The notes below the pieces were generated by a model. That model was given only the letters and a program-made list of their open reading frames with translations. It was not told where the DNA came from and searched no databases. Positions 37,059 to 45,777 of a stretch of 64,000 nucleotides of DNA are shown here, in pieces (position 1 is the stretch's first letter; each line of letters starts with the position of its first letter). The translations under genes were made by a program, and so were the position numbers. The DNA is from Chthoniobacterales bacterium. GTDB lineage: Bacteria; Verrucomicrobiota; Verrucomicrobiia; Chthoniobacterales; JACTMZ01. The DNA lies in contig JAGYIO010000001.1 in assembly GCA_018402585.1 (NCBI GenBank), forward strand, positions 124,001 to 188,000, in the 5' to 3' direction.

Positions 37059-37823
37059 ATGCGTAAAAAGATCATTGCGGCGAATTGGAAAATGAACATG
37101 ACCTCCGCCGAGGGCGCCTCGTTCATCGAGGACCTCAGGCTGGAATTGAAAAACTTCGACGGCGCGGAAATCGTCATCGTCCCGTCCTTCACCGCCCTCC
37201 CCCGGCTTTCCGAGATCATTTCCGAGCTTCCCGGCATCACCCTCGGCGCACAAAATATGTGGCATGAGTCGTCCGGTGCCTTCACCGGCGAAGTCAGCGC
37301 CGGTATGCTCCGCGAATTTTTCACCCGCTATGTCGTCCTCGGGCACAGCGAGCGCAGGATCATCTTCGGCGAGACCGACGAACTGGTCAATCAAAAGGTC
37401 AAAGCCGCCCACGCGGCCAGCCTCCGCCCCATCCTTTGCGTCGGCGAAACCCTCGAAGAGCGCGACGCCGGCCGCCATCACGAGGTTCTGGCCAAGCAAC
37501 TCCGCGGCAGCCTGGCCGGACTCGACGCCGAACAGATGCTCGACACGGTCATTGCTTATGAACCCGTCTGGGCCATCGGCACCGGCCGCACCGCCACGCC
37601 CGAGCAAGCCCAGGAAGCCCACGCCTTTATCCGCCAGACCCTGTCCGAAATGTTCGATCCCGCCACCGCGGCCAAAGTCCGCATCCAATACGGCGGGAGC
37701 GTGAAACCGGACAACGCCAAAGAACTCCTCCACCAGCCCGACATCGACGGCGCCCTGGTCGGTGGCGCCAGCCTCGACCCCCGCAGCTTCGCCAAAATCG
37801 TCCAAGCCGCCGCCCGCAAGTAG
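37059..37823 (+). CDS. tpiA: Triosephosphate isomerase
   Basis: 254 residues from ATG 37059 (MRKKIIAANWKMNMTS). Catalytic residues are visible: Lys in NWKMN, His in VLGHSERR and Glu in AYEPVWAIGTG; the phosphate loop GGSVKPDNAKELL and GALVGGASL complete the barrel. It interconverts DHAP and glyceraldehyde-3-phosphate. It lies 51 bp after opcA and may share its transcript, giving a small central-carbon group. Confidence 0.97.
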   Translation: MRKKIIAANWKMNMTSAEGASFIEDLRLELKNFDGAEIVIVPSFTALPRLSEIISELPGITLGAQNMWHESSGAFTGEVSAGMLREFFTRYVVLGHSERRIIFGETDELVNQKVKAAHAASLRPILCVGETLEERDAGRHHEVLAKQLRGSLAGLDAEQMLDTVIAYEPVWAIGTGRTATPEQAQEAHAFIRQTLSEMFDPATAAKVRIQYGGSVKPDNAKELLHQPDIDGALVGGASLDPRSFAKIVQAAARK

Positions 37824-37831
37824 TCGCTGAA

Positions 37832-37892
37832 GCCGCCCCCGTAGGATCCGCTCGCCCGGCGGACCGCATCTTTCGCGTCCGCAGGAGGCGGC
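37832..37892. terminator. Nested inverted repeat between convergent tpiA and ABC ATPase genes
   Basis: Outer arms GCCGCC (37832-37837) and GGCGGC (37887-37892) enclose an inner stem CGGAC (37860-37864) / GTCCG (37877-37881). A short T run (CCGCCTTT) follows on the plus strand. Placement after tpiA and between converging genes makes a terminator plausible, though the stems are interrupted. Confidence 0.35.
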
Positions 37893-37935
37893 CCGCCTTT
37901 CACTCAGATCTCAAACTCAAACCTCCGCCCTCTCC

Positions 37936-38811
37936 TCAATTCCTCCCCGACCCCGCGTCCGCCGACTGCCCCGGCTCAATCGCTTCAAGAAACAAATTCT
38001 CCAACGTGGTTTGCGGCCGTCCGCTTGAGACAATTTTGAGCCCGAGCTTTTCCGCGGCTTCTTGCAGCGCGGCCAACTTTTCCGGCGAAACCTGCTCGAG
38101 GACGACTTCCGTGCGGTCGCGCACCGCGAGGAGATCTTCCACCCGTCCTTCGCGCACCAACTGGCCGCGGGCCAGAATCCCCACCCGATCGCAAATCTCC
38201 TGCACTTGCGAAAGAAGATGCGAGCAAAGCAGGATGGTCTTGCCCCGGGCCTTGAGCTCTAAGATCAAATCGCGGATCTCGCGCGACCCGACCGGATCAA
38301 CCCCGGCGGTCGGCTCATCGAGCACGAGCAATCCCGGGTCCTGAACCAGCGCTTGAGCCAGGCCTACGCGTTGCAGCATCCCCTTCGAATAAGCACCCAC
38401 CCGACGATCCGCGGCTTCGGTCAGGCCGACCAATTCGAGCAACTCCTTGACCCGCGCCTCCAAAACCGTCCCGCTCATCCCGCTCAGCTTCCCGAAAAAC
38501 CGCACGGTCTCCGCCCCGCTGAGGAATTTGTAAAAGTAGGGGTTTTCCGGGACAAACCCCACGTCCTTCCGGCTGCGCACCCAAGCGCTGTCCTCGCCGA
38601 AGACTTTGGTCTGCCCCCGGGTCGGCGAAACCAGTCCGAGCAGAATTTTCAGCGTCGTGCTTTTTCCCGATCCATTCGGTCCGAGCAAACCGTAAACCTC
38701 CCCCGGCTCGACCTTGATCGAAAGATCCCGCACCGCCACGATCCGCTCCCGGCGCAGAGGAATTTTGAAGACCTTGGTCAGGTGTTCGATTTCAACCGGC
38801 GCGGCACTCAT
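37936..38811 (-). CDS. Orphan ABC transporter ATP-binding protein
   Basis: 291 residues from ATG 38811 (MSAAPVEIEHLTKVFKIPLR). Walker A GLLGPNGSGKSTTLKILLG, signature YSKGMLQRVGLAQAL, Walker B LLVLDEPTAGVDP, and switch His in LLCSHLLSQVQEICD. The C-terminal tail resembles the NatA/CcmA-like ABC-2 ATPases. No permease is adjacent on either side; the upstream side is the repeat-rich gap, so a partner may have been lost or lie elsewhere. Confidence 0.9.
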   Translation of the reverse strand: MSAAPVEIEHLTKVFKIPLRRERIVAVRDLSIKVEPGEVYGLLGPNGSGKSTTLKILLGLVSPTRGQTKVFGEDSAWVRSRKDVGFVPENPYFYKFLSGAETVRFFGKLSGMSGTVLEARVKELLELVGLTEAADRRVGAYSKGMLQRVGLAQALVQDPGLLVLDEPTAGVDPVGSREIRDLILELKARGKTILLCSHLLSQVQEICDRVGILARGQLVREGRVEDLLAVRDRTEVVLEQVSPEKLAALQEAAEKLGLKIVSSGRPQTTLENLFLEAIEPGQSADAGSGRN

Positions 38812-39085
38812 AAGACGAACAAACCATAAACCCGTCCGGCCCATTTTCCCAAGCCCCCATTTTCCGCGCCGAGGAGCCAGAAAAATACACTCCACCCCGA
38901 ACCTTCTCCCATCATCCACCCTTCACTCAGCTTTGGTCGCTGCGGCGACCTATCTCCGGCCTGCGGCCTCCGGTTCAGGTCTCAGCCCCTCATCCCTCCG
39001 CTCCCCCCGTCTCCTCCCTCCGCGGTTCCCTCCCGAGTAACTCGAGTTATGGAGGGGGAGCCAGCTTGTGGTTCGGGCAGGGGGC

Positions 39086-39205
39086 ACGGGCGTCCCGCCC
39101 GTCACGACCCAAGCCCATCGGCAGGATGCCGATGCCACACCCCAATGATTTGGGTCACGGGCGTCCCGCCCGCATGGTCTTTCGGAAAACGGGCGAGACG
39201 CCCGT
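39086..39205. repeat. Three copies of a short palindrome ACGGGCG-N3-CGCCCGT
   Basis: The palindrome with seven-base arms and a three-base loop occurs at 39086-39102 (loop TCC) and 39189-39205 (loop AGA), and slightly shortened at 39158-39172 (CGGGCGTCCCGCCCG). All lie in the gene-free stretch before the acylphosphatase gene. They look like REP-type hairpins; no protein is encoded by the short open frames that cross them. Confidence 0.7.
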
Positions 39206-39223
39206 TCCCCCTGGGCTTTGCCG

Positions 39224-39271
39224 CCCCAGTTACTCCCCAACCACGCCCGCCAATGCGCGGGTTCAGGGACT
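39224..39271. repeat. 48-bp direct repeat, copy 1
   Basis: This 48-bp sequence (beginning CCCCAGTTACTCCCC and ending TTCAGGGACT) is repeated without mismatch at 39576-39623. The two copies bracket a 215-bp inverted-repeat element. Such a long perfect direct repeat suggests a recent duplication, or recombination around the element. Confidence 0.9.
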
Positions 39272-39319
39272 CCCGACTAACTCAATGAGAGTTACTCTCT
39301 CGAAAGGGAATAAAGACAG

Positions 39320-39534
39320 GCCACAGCCGAGCCGAGCGAGACAGACAGCTCGGAGAGCTGAGCGAAGCGGTCAAATGGAAGAAGATGAAAGAGGATAAGC
39401 GGGGCGCGCTGACACGCGCCCCGCTCATGGCATCTCTCCGAGGACTGTGTTTGCGCCGTGTCAGCGGCGCGAACACCATCTTCTGGCATCCTCTTCCATT
39501 TGCCTGTGGGCCGTCTCGCAGACTCGGCTGTGGC
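39320..39534. repeat. Large nested inverted-repeat element
   Basis: Three arm pairs match exactly in order: GCCACAGCCGAG (39320-39331) with 39523-39534; GCGAGAC (39336-39342) with 39513-39519; CAAATGGAAGA (39372-39382) with 39492-39502. Inside are two hairpins, GCGGGGCGCG/CGCGCCCCGC (39399-39424) with loop CTGACA and GCGCCG/CGGCGC (39453-39470) with loop TGTCAG. The loops are reverse complements. It therefore appears to be two inverted copies of one ~95-bp unit. It has no coding potential I trust. A MITE-like or structured-RNA element is possible. Confidence 0.8.
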
Positions 39535-39575
39535 TTTCTGACTTCTGGCCTGCCCAAGCTCGCCGTCGACGCCGG

Positions 39576-39623
39576 CCCCAGTTACTCCCCAACCACGCCC
39601 GCCAATGCGCGGGTTCAGGGACT
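39576..39623. repeat. 48-bp direct repeat, copy 2
   Basis: Identical to 39224-39271. Its right end coincides with the stop codon of the acylphosphatase gene (read on the minus strand), so the repeat supplies part of that stop. Confidence 0.9.
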
Positions 39624-39897
39624 AAAAACGGATTTCAAATCCGCGCAAGCCCGCCGGTTTGCCGATCTCGCCAACTTCTTCCCTCCCCACATGCCCGGCC
39701 AACTCACTCTCCCGCACCCCCCGCAAAAATCCGTCCACCTCCTCCTCATCCCCCGAGGCGACCAATTCAACCCGCCCGTCCGGAAGATTCCGCACATATC
39801 CCGCCACCTCATACCCCGCCGCGACCCGCCGCGCCGTGTAACGAAAGCCCACGCCCTGGACGCGGCCCTCGTAAAAAACCTGCACTGTTTTCCCCAT
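39622..39897 (-). CDS. acyP: Acylphosphatase
   Basis: 91 residues, the typical size. Motif GRVQGVGFRYTARR with the phosphate-binding Arg, and VAGYVRNLPDGRVELVASGD with the catalytic Asn. It hydrolyses acyl phosphates such as 1,3-bisphosphoglycerate and carbamoyl phosphate. It begins three bases after proA, with which it is probably co-transcribed; the gamma-glutamyl phosphate made for ProA is also an acyl phosphate, so the pairing is suggestive but unproven. Its stop lies in a 48-bp repeat. Confidence 0.93.
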   Translation of the reverse strand: MGKTVQVFYEGRVQGVGFRYTARRVAAGYEVAGYVRNLPDGRVELVASGDEEEVDGFLRGVRESELAGHVGREEVGEIGKPAGLRGFEIRF

Positions 39898-39900
39898 CGC

Positions 39901-41163
39901 TCAACCCCGCACCTGCCCGGCGCCGGTCACGAGATACTTGTAGGTCGTCAATTCCTCCAACCCCATCGGCCCCCGCGCATGCAATTTGTCCGTGCTGATC
40001 CCAATTTCCGCGCCAAAGCCAAATTCCCCGCCATCGCTGAAACGCGTGGAAACATTCCAAAAGACCGCCGCCGAATCGACCGCGGCCAGAAATTTCCGCG
40101 CCGCCGCCTCATCGGTCGTCACGATGGAATCGCTGTGATGCGAACCGTAATGCTCAATGTGGTCGATCGCCGCCTCGAGGGAATCCACCACGCGAATGCT
40201 CAGGATCAGATCGAGGTACTCCGTCGTCCAATCCTCCTCCGTCGCCGCTTTGATCCCCGCCCCGAGCACTTCAACAGTGCGCCGGTCGCCCCGCAACTCG
40301 ACCCCTTGGTCCCGCAGCGCCCGGGCCACGGAAGGTAAAAATTTCTCCGCCACCTCACGATGGACCAGCAACGTCTCCATCGCGTTGCACACCCCCGGAC
40401 GCTGGCACTTGGCATTGACCGAAATGCGCTCGGCCATGGCCAGGTCGGCACTCTTGTCCACGTAGACATGACACACCCCGTGGTAATGCTTGATCACCGG
40501 CATGCGCGCGTGCTCGACGACCGCTTCGATCAGCGCGTGACCGCCCCGCGGCACGATCACATCAAGGTAGCGGTCCATCTGGGCCAACAACCGCACCCCC
40601 TCGCGATCGGTGAAAGGCACCAATTGAATGACCTCCGCCGGCAATCCCGCCTTGACCGCCCCCGCGGAAAGGGCCCGCGCGATTGCCGTATTGGAATGAA
40701 TCGCCTCCTTGCCACCGCGCAGGATGCACGCATTGCCCGACTTCAAACAAAGCACCGCCGCATCGGCCGTCACGTTCGGCCGCGACTCGTAAATAATCCC
40801 GACCACCCCGATCGGCACCCGGATCTTGGTGATGGTTATCCCGTTCGGACGCGTCCATTCGCGGATGATATCCCCGCACGGATCGGGCAGGGACGCCACC
40901 TGGCGCACGCCTTCCGCCATGGCCCGGACGCGCGCGGCATCCAGCTTGAGACGATCCACCGCCGCCGCATTGAGACCATAGCCCGGCGCCGCCGCAAGAT
41001 CCCGGCCGTTGGCGGCGAGGACATCCTCCCCGGAAGCCTCCAAGGCATCGGCCATGGCCAGGAGCGCCGCATTTTTTTGATCCTTCGAAGACAAGGCCAA
41101 GACCCGCGCCGCAGCACGCGCCTGTTGACCGAGTTGCTCAATCTGTTGCCCCAAGTCCGCCAT
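39901..41163 (-). CDS. proA: Gamma-glutamyl phosphate reductase
   Basis: 420 residues of the aldehyde dehydrogenase fold. Motifs: [31 protein letters not shown] in parts, [29 protein letters not shown], and the catalytic Cys in [17 protein letters not shown]. It reduces gamma-glutamyl phosphate to glutamate semialdehyde in proline synthesis. proB is not in the window. A 52-bp gap separates it from the divergent rarA gene and must hold both promoters. Confidence 0.96.
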   Translation of the reverse strand: MADLGQQIEQLGQQARAAARVLALSSKDQKNAALLAMADALEASGEDVLAANGRDLAAAPGYGLNAAAVDRLKLDAARVRAMAEGVRQVASLPDPCGDIIREWTRPNGITITKIRVPIGVVGIIYESRPNVTADAAVLCLKSGNACILRGGKEAIHSNTAIARALSAGAVKAGLPAEVIQLVPFTDREGVRLLAQMDRYLDVIVPRGGHALIEAVVEHARMPVIKHYHGVCHVYVDKSADLAMAERISVNAKCQRPGVCNAMETLLVHREVAEKFLPSVARALRDQGVELRGDRRTVEVLGAGIKAATEEDWTTEYLDLILSIRVVDSLEAAIDHIEHYGSHHSDSIVTTDEAAARKFLAAVDSAAVFWNVSTRFSDGGEFGFGAEIGISTDKLHARGPMGLEELTTYKYLVTGAGQVRG

Positions 41164-41215
41164 AATCTGGCAATATCCGCCTCGCCCCGCCGCGGGTCCA
41201 AGCTAAATTAGTCCA

Positions 41216-42559
41216 ATGATGGCCTCCGACGACCTTTTCGCCGCCCAGGAGCCCTCCACCGCGGCGGCCCACGCCCCGCTGGCCGAGCGGATGCGGCCGC
41301 GATCCTTGGACGAATACGCCGGACAGGAACACATTCTCGGGCCGGGCAAACTTCTCCGTCGCGCCATCGAAGCCGACCGATTTTCCTCCGTCGTCCTCTA
41401 CGGTCCACCCGGCACGGGCAAGACCAGCCTGGCCGAGATCATTGCCCGCACCACCGAGGCCCGTTTCGAACGCCTCAGCGGCGTGGAGAGCACGGTGGCC
41501 GAAATGCGCAAGGTCATGGCCGCCGCCGCCCTGCGCCTCACCCGCGACGGCACCCGCACCGTCCTCTTCATCGACGAAATCCACCGCTTCAACAAAGCCC
41601 AACAGGATGTCCTCCTTCCCGACGTGGAGCGCGGCACGGTGCGACTGATCGGGGCGACGACCTTAAATCCGTTTTTCTACGTCAACAGCCCGCTCCTCTC
41701 CCGCTCGCTCGTCTTCGAGCTTCGTCCGCTCTCGCCGGCAAATCTGCGCGCGCTCCTGGACCGTGCTTTGACCGATGTGGAACGCGGTCTGGGCGCCAAG
41801 AGGATCGGCCTTGATGAAGAGGCTGCCGCGCACCTGGCCGAGATCTGCGACGGCGACGCCCGCCGCTGCCTCAACGCCCTCGAGTTGGCCGCGCTGACCA
41901 CCGAACCTTCGGCGGATGGCGCCATCCGCCTGACCCGCGCCGTCATCGAGGAAAGCATCCAACGCAAAGCCGTGGTCTACGATGCCAAGGATGATGCGCA
42001 CTACGATACGATCAGCGCCTTCATCAAAAGCATCCGCGGCAGCGATCCCGATGCCGCGCTCTATTGGTTGGCCAAAATGCTCCACGCCGGGGAAGACATC
42101 CGCTTCATCGCCCGGCGCCTCGTTATTGCCGCCAGCGAGGACATCGGCCTGGCTGACTCCCGCGCGCTCCTCCTCGCCGTCGCCGCCCAGCAGGCCTGCG
42201 AATTCCTCGGCTTGCCCGAGGCGCAGATCCCGTTGGCCCACGCCACGGTTTATCTGGCCATCGCGCCGAAGAGCAACACGGCCTACGCCGGACTCCGGGC
42301 CGCGCAATCCGATCTGCAAAAAGGCCGCACCCTCGCCGTCCCCGAGCATCTGCGCGACAAGCACCCCAAAAGCGCCGGTCAGACCGATCCAGCCCCTTCT
42401 GACCAATACGCCCACGACTTCCCCGACGCCTACGTCCCGCAGGCCTACCTGCCTGAGGGCCGCGTCTTCTACGAGCCCTCCGACCGCGGCGAAGAAAAAC
42501 GCATCGCCGAACGCTTGGCGCACTGGCGCACGCTCTTTACCCCAGCGCCGGAAGCATAG
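41216..42559 (+). CDS. rarA: Replication-associated recombination protein A (MgsA/RarA AAA+ ATPase)
   Basis: 447 residues. RPRSLDEYAGQEHILG at the amino end, Walker A LYGPPGTGKTSLAEII, Walker B VLFIDEIHRFNKAQQDVLLP, sensor IGATTLNPFF, and the C-terminal tetramerisation part (YDAKDDAHYDTISAFIKSIRGSD split over its motif, then PLAHATVYLAIAPKSN). RarA acts at stalled replication forks with SSB. The predicted start is the first of two tandem ATGs. Confidence 0.95.
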   Translation: MMASDDLFAAQEPSTAAAHAPLAERMRPRSLDEYAGQEHILGPGKLLRRAIEADRFSSVVLYGPPGTGKTSLAEIIARTTEARFERLSGVESTVAEMRKVMAAAALRLTRDGTRTVLFIDEIHRFNKAQQDVLLPDVERGTVRLIGATTLNPFFYVNSPLLSRSLVFELRPLSPANLRALLDRALTDVERGLGAKRIGLDEEAAAHLAEICDGDARRCLNALELAALTTEPSADGAIRLTRAVIEESIQRKAVVYDAKDDAHYDTISAFIKSIRGSDPDAALYWLAKMLHAGEDIRFIARRLVIAASEDIGLADSRALLLAVAAQQACEFLGLPEAQIPLAHATVYLAIAPKSNTAYAGLRAAQSDLQKGRTLAVPEHLRDKHPKSAGQTDPAPSDQYAHDFPDAYVPQAYLPEGRVFYEPSDRGEEKRIAERLAHWRTLFTPAPEA

Positions 42560-42603
42560 GGCAGGCTTTCCATCGCGGCCCATCCTGATAGGTTTGCGCT
42601 GCC

Positions 42604-44250
42604 ATGTTTGCCCGTCCTCCTCGCGCCGCGCTCCACGCCTTGGCTGCCCTCGCCATGGTCTTCTTCTCCACGGGTTGCACCATCGTCGGCTTGCAAGTGC
42701 AAAATTTATCGGCCCGGCAAGGCGAGGCGCGGAATTTGGCGGCGCGCAACGGAGACGACCGCGCCGCCGTGCTCCTCAAACAGGCGGTTGGGCGCGGTGT
42801 GGGCGAGACGGAGAAAATTTCAGACCTCGTCGAGGCCATACGCCTGACCAACACCGCACGGCCCGGCAGCGCGCAGCACCAGATCAATCAAACGGCGACC
42901 GAGACCCTGGTTTCCGCGCTGCAGGCCCGCCAATTCGCGCCGGTCACCTTGCGGGACGGCCAAACATTGAGCGTGGCCGGCACTTCGGGTCGGACCATGG
43001 ACCCGCGCAGCGCGGACGAACTCGTTCCGGCCTCCGCTTTGCGTATCGAAAGGCTTCGCGTTCGCACCACCCAAGAGGGCGCGGGCGCGCCCTACGTGGT
43101 GCGCTATGTGCCGTCCTCGCCGCACCTGAGCGGACAACCCGGGATCCCTCCGCAGGCCGGAATGACCGAAGCCGTCACCGCCGTCTTGCGTTCCGAGCGC
43201 GGTCAACCACAGCTCGTTTTTTATCGCACGAGCAAGGACGACGATGTGGTCATGAACGGACGTCGCGCCAAGCTCGCCGCCGATTTCACCGCGCCGCTCG
43301 CCTACATGCTCTCCAAGGGCCGCAACCGCAGCATGGATATCCGTTCGCTCATCCGCACCGATCTGACCATGGACCAGGCCGGCCTTTACCAGTTTTCCCC
43401 CTATGATCCCGACAAAATCCCCGTGGTCTTTGTCCACGGTCTCATGTCCCGTCCCGAAACCTGGGTGCCGGCGGTCAACGAGTTGCTGGCCGACGAAAAG
43501 ATCCGCGAGCGCTATCAGTTTTGGTTTTTCCTCTACCCGACCCGCCTGCCCGTCTGGGCCACGGCGGCGAAGTTGCGCGAAGAGATGGACCGCTTTCGCA
43601 CCGCGCTCGATCCGCGCCGGGCCAACCCGAACCTCGACCGCATAGTGTTAGTCGGACACAGCATGGGCGGGCTGGTCTCCGGGCTGCAAATCCGCACCGG
43701 CGGGAAGCATCTCTGGCAGCAGTTCATGAACACGCCACCGGAAAAACTCGACCTCACTCCGCAGACCAGAGAGCGCCTGCTCAGGATCATCAACTTCGGC
43801 CCGCGCAACGACGTGGGCCGGGTGGTTTTCTTCGCCACTCCGCACCGCGGGAGCGAACTGGCGGTGAAGCCCTTCGCCGAATTTTTCGCCCGCCTCGTGC
43901 GCCTTCCCTTCACCATCGCCCAGCGCGATATGATCACTATCCGCCAGGCCCTGCGCGAAGATTTGCGCGAGTTGTTTGTCGCCCCCGCCAACAGCATCGT
44001 TTTCCTGCGGGCCAGGTCGCCCCTCCTGAAGGCCATCCTCAATCTCCCGATGAAACCCACCGTGCCCTACCACTCCATCATCGGGGACCGGGGCCAGGGC
44101 GACGCGCCGGACAGCTCCGACGGCGTCGTGCCTTATTGGAGTTCCCATCTGAGCAAAGCGCGCTCGGAAAAAGTCGTCCCATCCGGCCACCGCGCCCACG
44201 CAAATCCTCAAGGCATCGCGGAACTGGCCAGGATTCTCCGCGCGCACTGA
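42604..44250 (+). CDS. Lipoprotein alpha/beta hydrolase
   Basis: 548 residues with a lipoprotein signal (ALAMVFFSTGC, Cys at 25). The C-terminal half is an alpha/beta hydrolase: PVVFVHGLMSRPETW for the oxyanion region and the nucleophile elbow VLVGHSMGGLVSGLQI; a GDRGQGDAPDSSDGVVPY block with an Asp and the late H in GHRAHANPQ complete a plausible Ser-Asp-His triad. The amino ~250 residues are unassigned. Members include putative lipases/esterases at the outer membrane. Substrate unknown. It ends 264 bp before the biosynthetic operon. Confidence 0.8.
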   Translation: MFARPPRAALHALAALAMVFFSTGCTIVGLQVQNLSARQGEARNLAARNGDDRAAVLLKQAVGRGVGETEKISDLVEAIRLTNTARPGSAQHQINQTATETLVSALQARQFAPVTLRDGQTLSVAGTSGRTMDPRSADELVPASALRIERLRVRTTQEGAGAPYVVRYVPSSPHLSGQPGIPPQAGMTEAVTAVLRSERGQPQLVFYRTSKDDDVVMNGRRAKLAADFTAPLAYMLSKGRNRSMDIRSLIRTDLTMDQAGLYQFSPYDPDKIPVVFVHGLMSRPETWVPAVNELLADEKIRERYQFWFFLYPTRLPVWATAAKLREEMDRFRTALDPRRANPNLDRIVLVGHSMGGLVSGLQIRTGGKHLWQQFMNTPPEKLDLTPQTRERLLRIINFGPRNDVGRVVFFATPHRGSELAVKPFAEFFARLVRLPFTIAQRDMITIRQALREDLRELFVAPANSIVFLRARSPLLKAILNLPMKPTVPYHSIIGDRGQGDAPDSSDGVVPYWSSHLSKARSEKVVPSGHRAHANPQGIAELARILRAH

Positions 44251-44514
44251 GCGGGAACCAGGCACTCTAAATCCCTCCGGTGGGGCCTACCCTTTGGTCT
44301 TAAAGCTTTCTGGTTCGCGGACGGCGCCACCAGATATTTGTCGTTCGTTCAGAGAAGACTTGGGCTTGCGCTGCGTCAGGGCAAAGCAGGGCTTTTTCAA
44401 GCCTCAGAAGAAATTACCATCTTTTTCGGGCGCACCAGCGAATTGTTATTCGACTCAACAGGGCAGATTCAAGATTCTCGCTGCAACACGCCCCAAGCAT
44501 TCAAAGAAATTACT
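44251..44514 (+). promoter_or_regulatory. Leader region of the biosynthetic operon
   Basis: This 264-bp stretch is AT-richer than its surroundings. It has a hairpin (TCTGGT 44309-44314 / ACCAGA 44329-44334, with inner GCG/CGC). It also has an imperfect direct repeat: 44398-44425 resembles 44494-44521 at about 22 of 28 positions, the second copy containing the start ATG of the first gene where the first has ATC. I found no convincing -35/-10 pair. The open frame across it is in phase with the cyclase but has atypical composition. Confidence 0.35.
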
Positions 44515-45777
44515 ATGTTTTCTGTTCAATTCCTTGACCAAAAATCCGCCCCAGCCAGCTTTGCTCCCTCTCCCGACCGCTCGCTCGGCGCGGAGTTTTC
44601 CCTCGCTGACGATGAATTTGATATCCAGTTTGACGTTCCTCAGGTTCAGCGTCTTCGCTTCACGCAGGATTTGATGGAAAATGATTTCGCGGTGCTCGCC
44701 GCGCTGCTCGAACCCTCCGGACCGGACCCGGCCAAGGTGCAAATTTGGGCGGACCAAGCGCTTTCAGCCTCGCAAGGCGCGAGATTGGAGGAATTGCGCG
44801 GCCGCCTCAGCGGGGAAGCGCGGATCAGGGCGGTCGATCCGATCCACTATCTGACCGGCGGCGAGAGCTGCAAGCGGGACCCGCGGCTGATCGAAGCCGT
44901 TTTAGCCGCTTTCAACCAAGCCAATCTTGACCGTCGCAGCTACGTTCTAGTCATCGGCGGCGGGGCGGTGCTCGATGCGGTGGGTTACGCCGCGGCCACC
45001 GCTCATCGTGGCATCCGCCTCATCCGGATTCCCACCACCACCCTGGCCCAAGGGGATTCCGGTGTCGGGGTAAAAAACGCCATCAACTACTTCGGTAAGA
45101 AGAACTGGCTGGGCACCTTCGCCACCCCCTGGGCGGTGATCAATGACACGAAAATTCTCGAAACTTTGCCCGATCGCGACTTCCGCTGCGGGTTCAGCGA
45201 AGCGGTCAAGGTCAGCCTGCTCAAGTCTGCCCCGCAGTTTGAGATCTTGGTGGCCAATGCCGCGCAAATTCGCGAACGCGACCCCGAGGCGACGCAACAA
45301 GCGCTGAAGCACTCCATCCTGCTCCATCTGCAACATATCACGCGCGGCGGAGACCCCTTTGAAGCCGAAATGGCCCGACCGCTCGATTTCGGCCACTGGA
45401 GCGCGCACAAACTGGAGCCCATGTCCGGCTACACGCTGCGTCACGGCGAGGCCGTCTCAATCGGGGTGGCCCTCGACTGTCTTTACAGCTCGCGGGTTTA
45501 CCAGCTTTCCCGCGAGGACGCCCACCGGGTGGTCGCTTGCCTCGCGGAGATGGGCTTGCCCACCTCGCACCAGCTGCTCGCGGAGAAAAAAGCGCTCTTC
45601 GACGGCCTCGAAGAATTCCGCCAACACCTCGGGGGCGAACTGACCATTACGATGATCGACCAACCCGGCTCGCCGGTCGATGTGCACGAAATCGACCAGG
45701 CTGCCATGTGTTCCGCGATCGACGAACTGATCGAAATTTCCCGCGGGGCAAAGGCTATCGGACGCGAGGTGGCATGA
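44515..45777 (+). CDS. Sugar phosphate cyclase (3-dehydroquinate synthase family, EboD-like)
   Basis: 420 residues from ATG 44515. NAD-binding VIGGGAVLDAVGYAAA (GGG 148-150), then PTTTLAQGDSGVGVKNAIN, KKNWLGTFATPWAVINDT and GFSEAVKVSLLKSAP (Glu 229). Zinc-site histidines are in DFGHWSAHKLEPM (294, 298) and YTLRHGEAVSIGVALD (310). The DFGHWSAHKLE form is that of EboD-type cyclases rather than housekeeping AroB, which reads NFGHTFGHA. The family closes sugar phosphates into carbocycles. It opens a nine-gene operon, so it probably makes a cyclitol building block; the substrate is unknown. The stop overlaps the next start (ATGA). Confidence 0.85.
   Translation: MFSVQFLDQKSAPASFAPSPDRSLGAEFSLADDEFDIQFDVPQVQRLRFTQDLMENDFAVLAALLEPSGPDPAKVQIWADQALSASQGARLEELRGRLSGEARIRAVDPIHYLTGGESCKRDPRLIEAVLAAFNQANLDRRSYVLVIGGGAVLDAVGYAAATAHRGIRLIRIPTTTLAQGDSGVGVKNAINYFGKKNWLGTFATPWAVINDTKILETLPDRDFRCGFSEAVKVSLLKSAPQFEILVANAAQIRERDPEATQQALKHSILLHLQHITRGGDPFEAEMARPLDFGHWSAHKLEPMSGYTLRHGEAVSIGVALDCLYSSRVYQLSREDAHRVVACLAEMGLPTSHQLLAEKKALFDGLEEFRQHLGGELTITMIDQPGSPVDVHEIDQAAMCSAIDELIEISRGAKAIGREVA

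Noticed and set aside
39049-39557. Several 80-110-codon frames in the repeat-rich gap
   Set aside because: They read across palindromes and repeats, overlap each other on both strands and show no protein-like composition.
39086-39623. CRISPR array
   Set aside because: Repeats are few, unequal in length and not separated by regular spacers; no cas genes are near.
44338-44514. Amino extension of the sugar phosphate cyclase
   Set aside because: Composition differs from the gene and the extension has no family counterpart; the ATG at 44515 has a purine stretch upstream.
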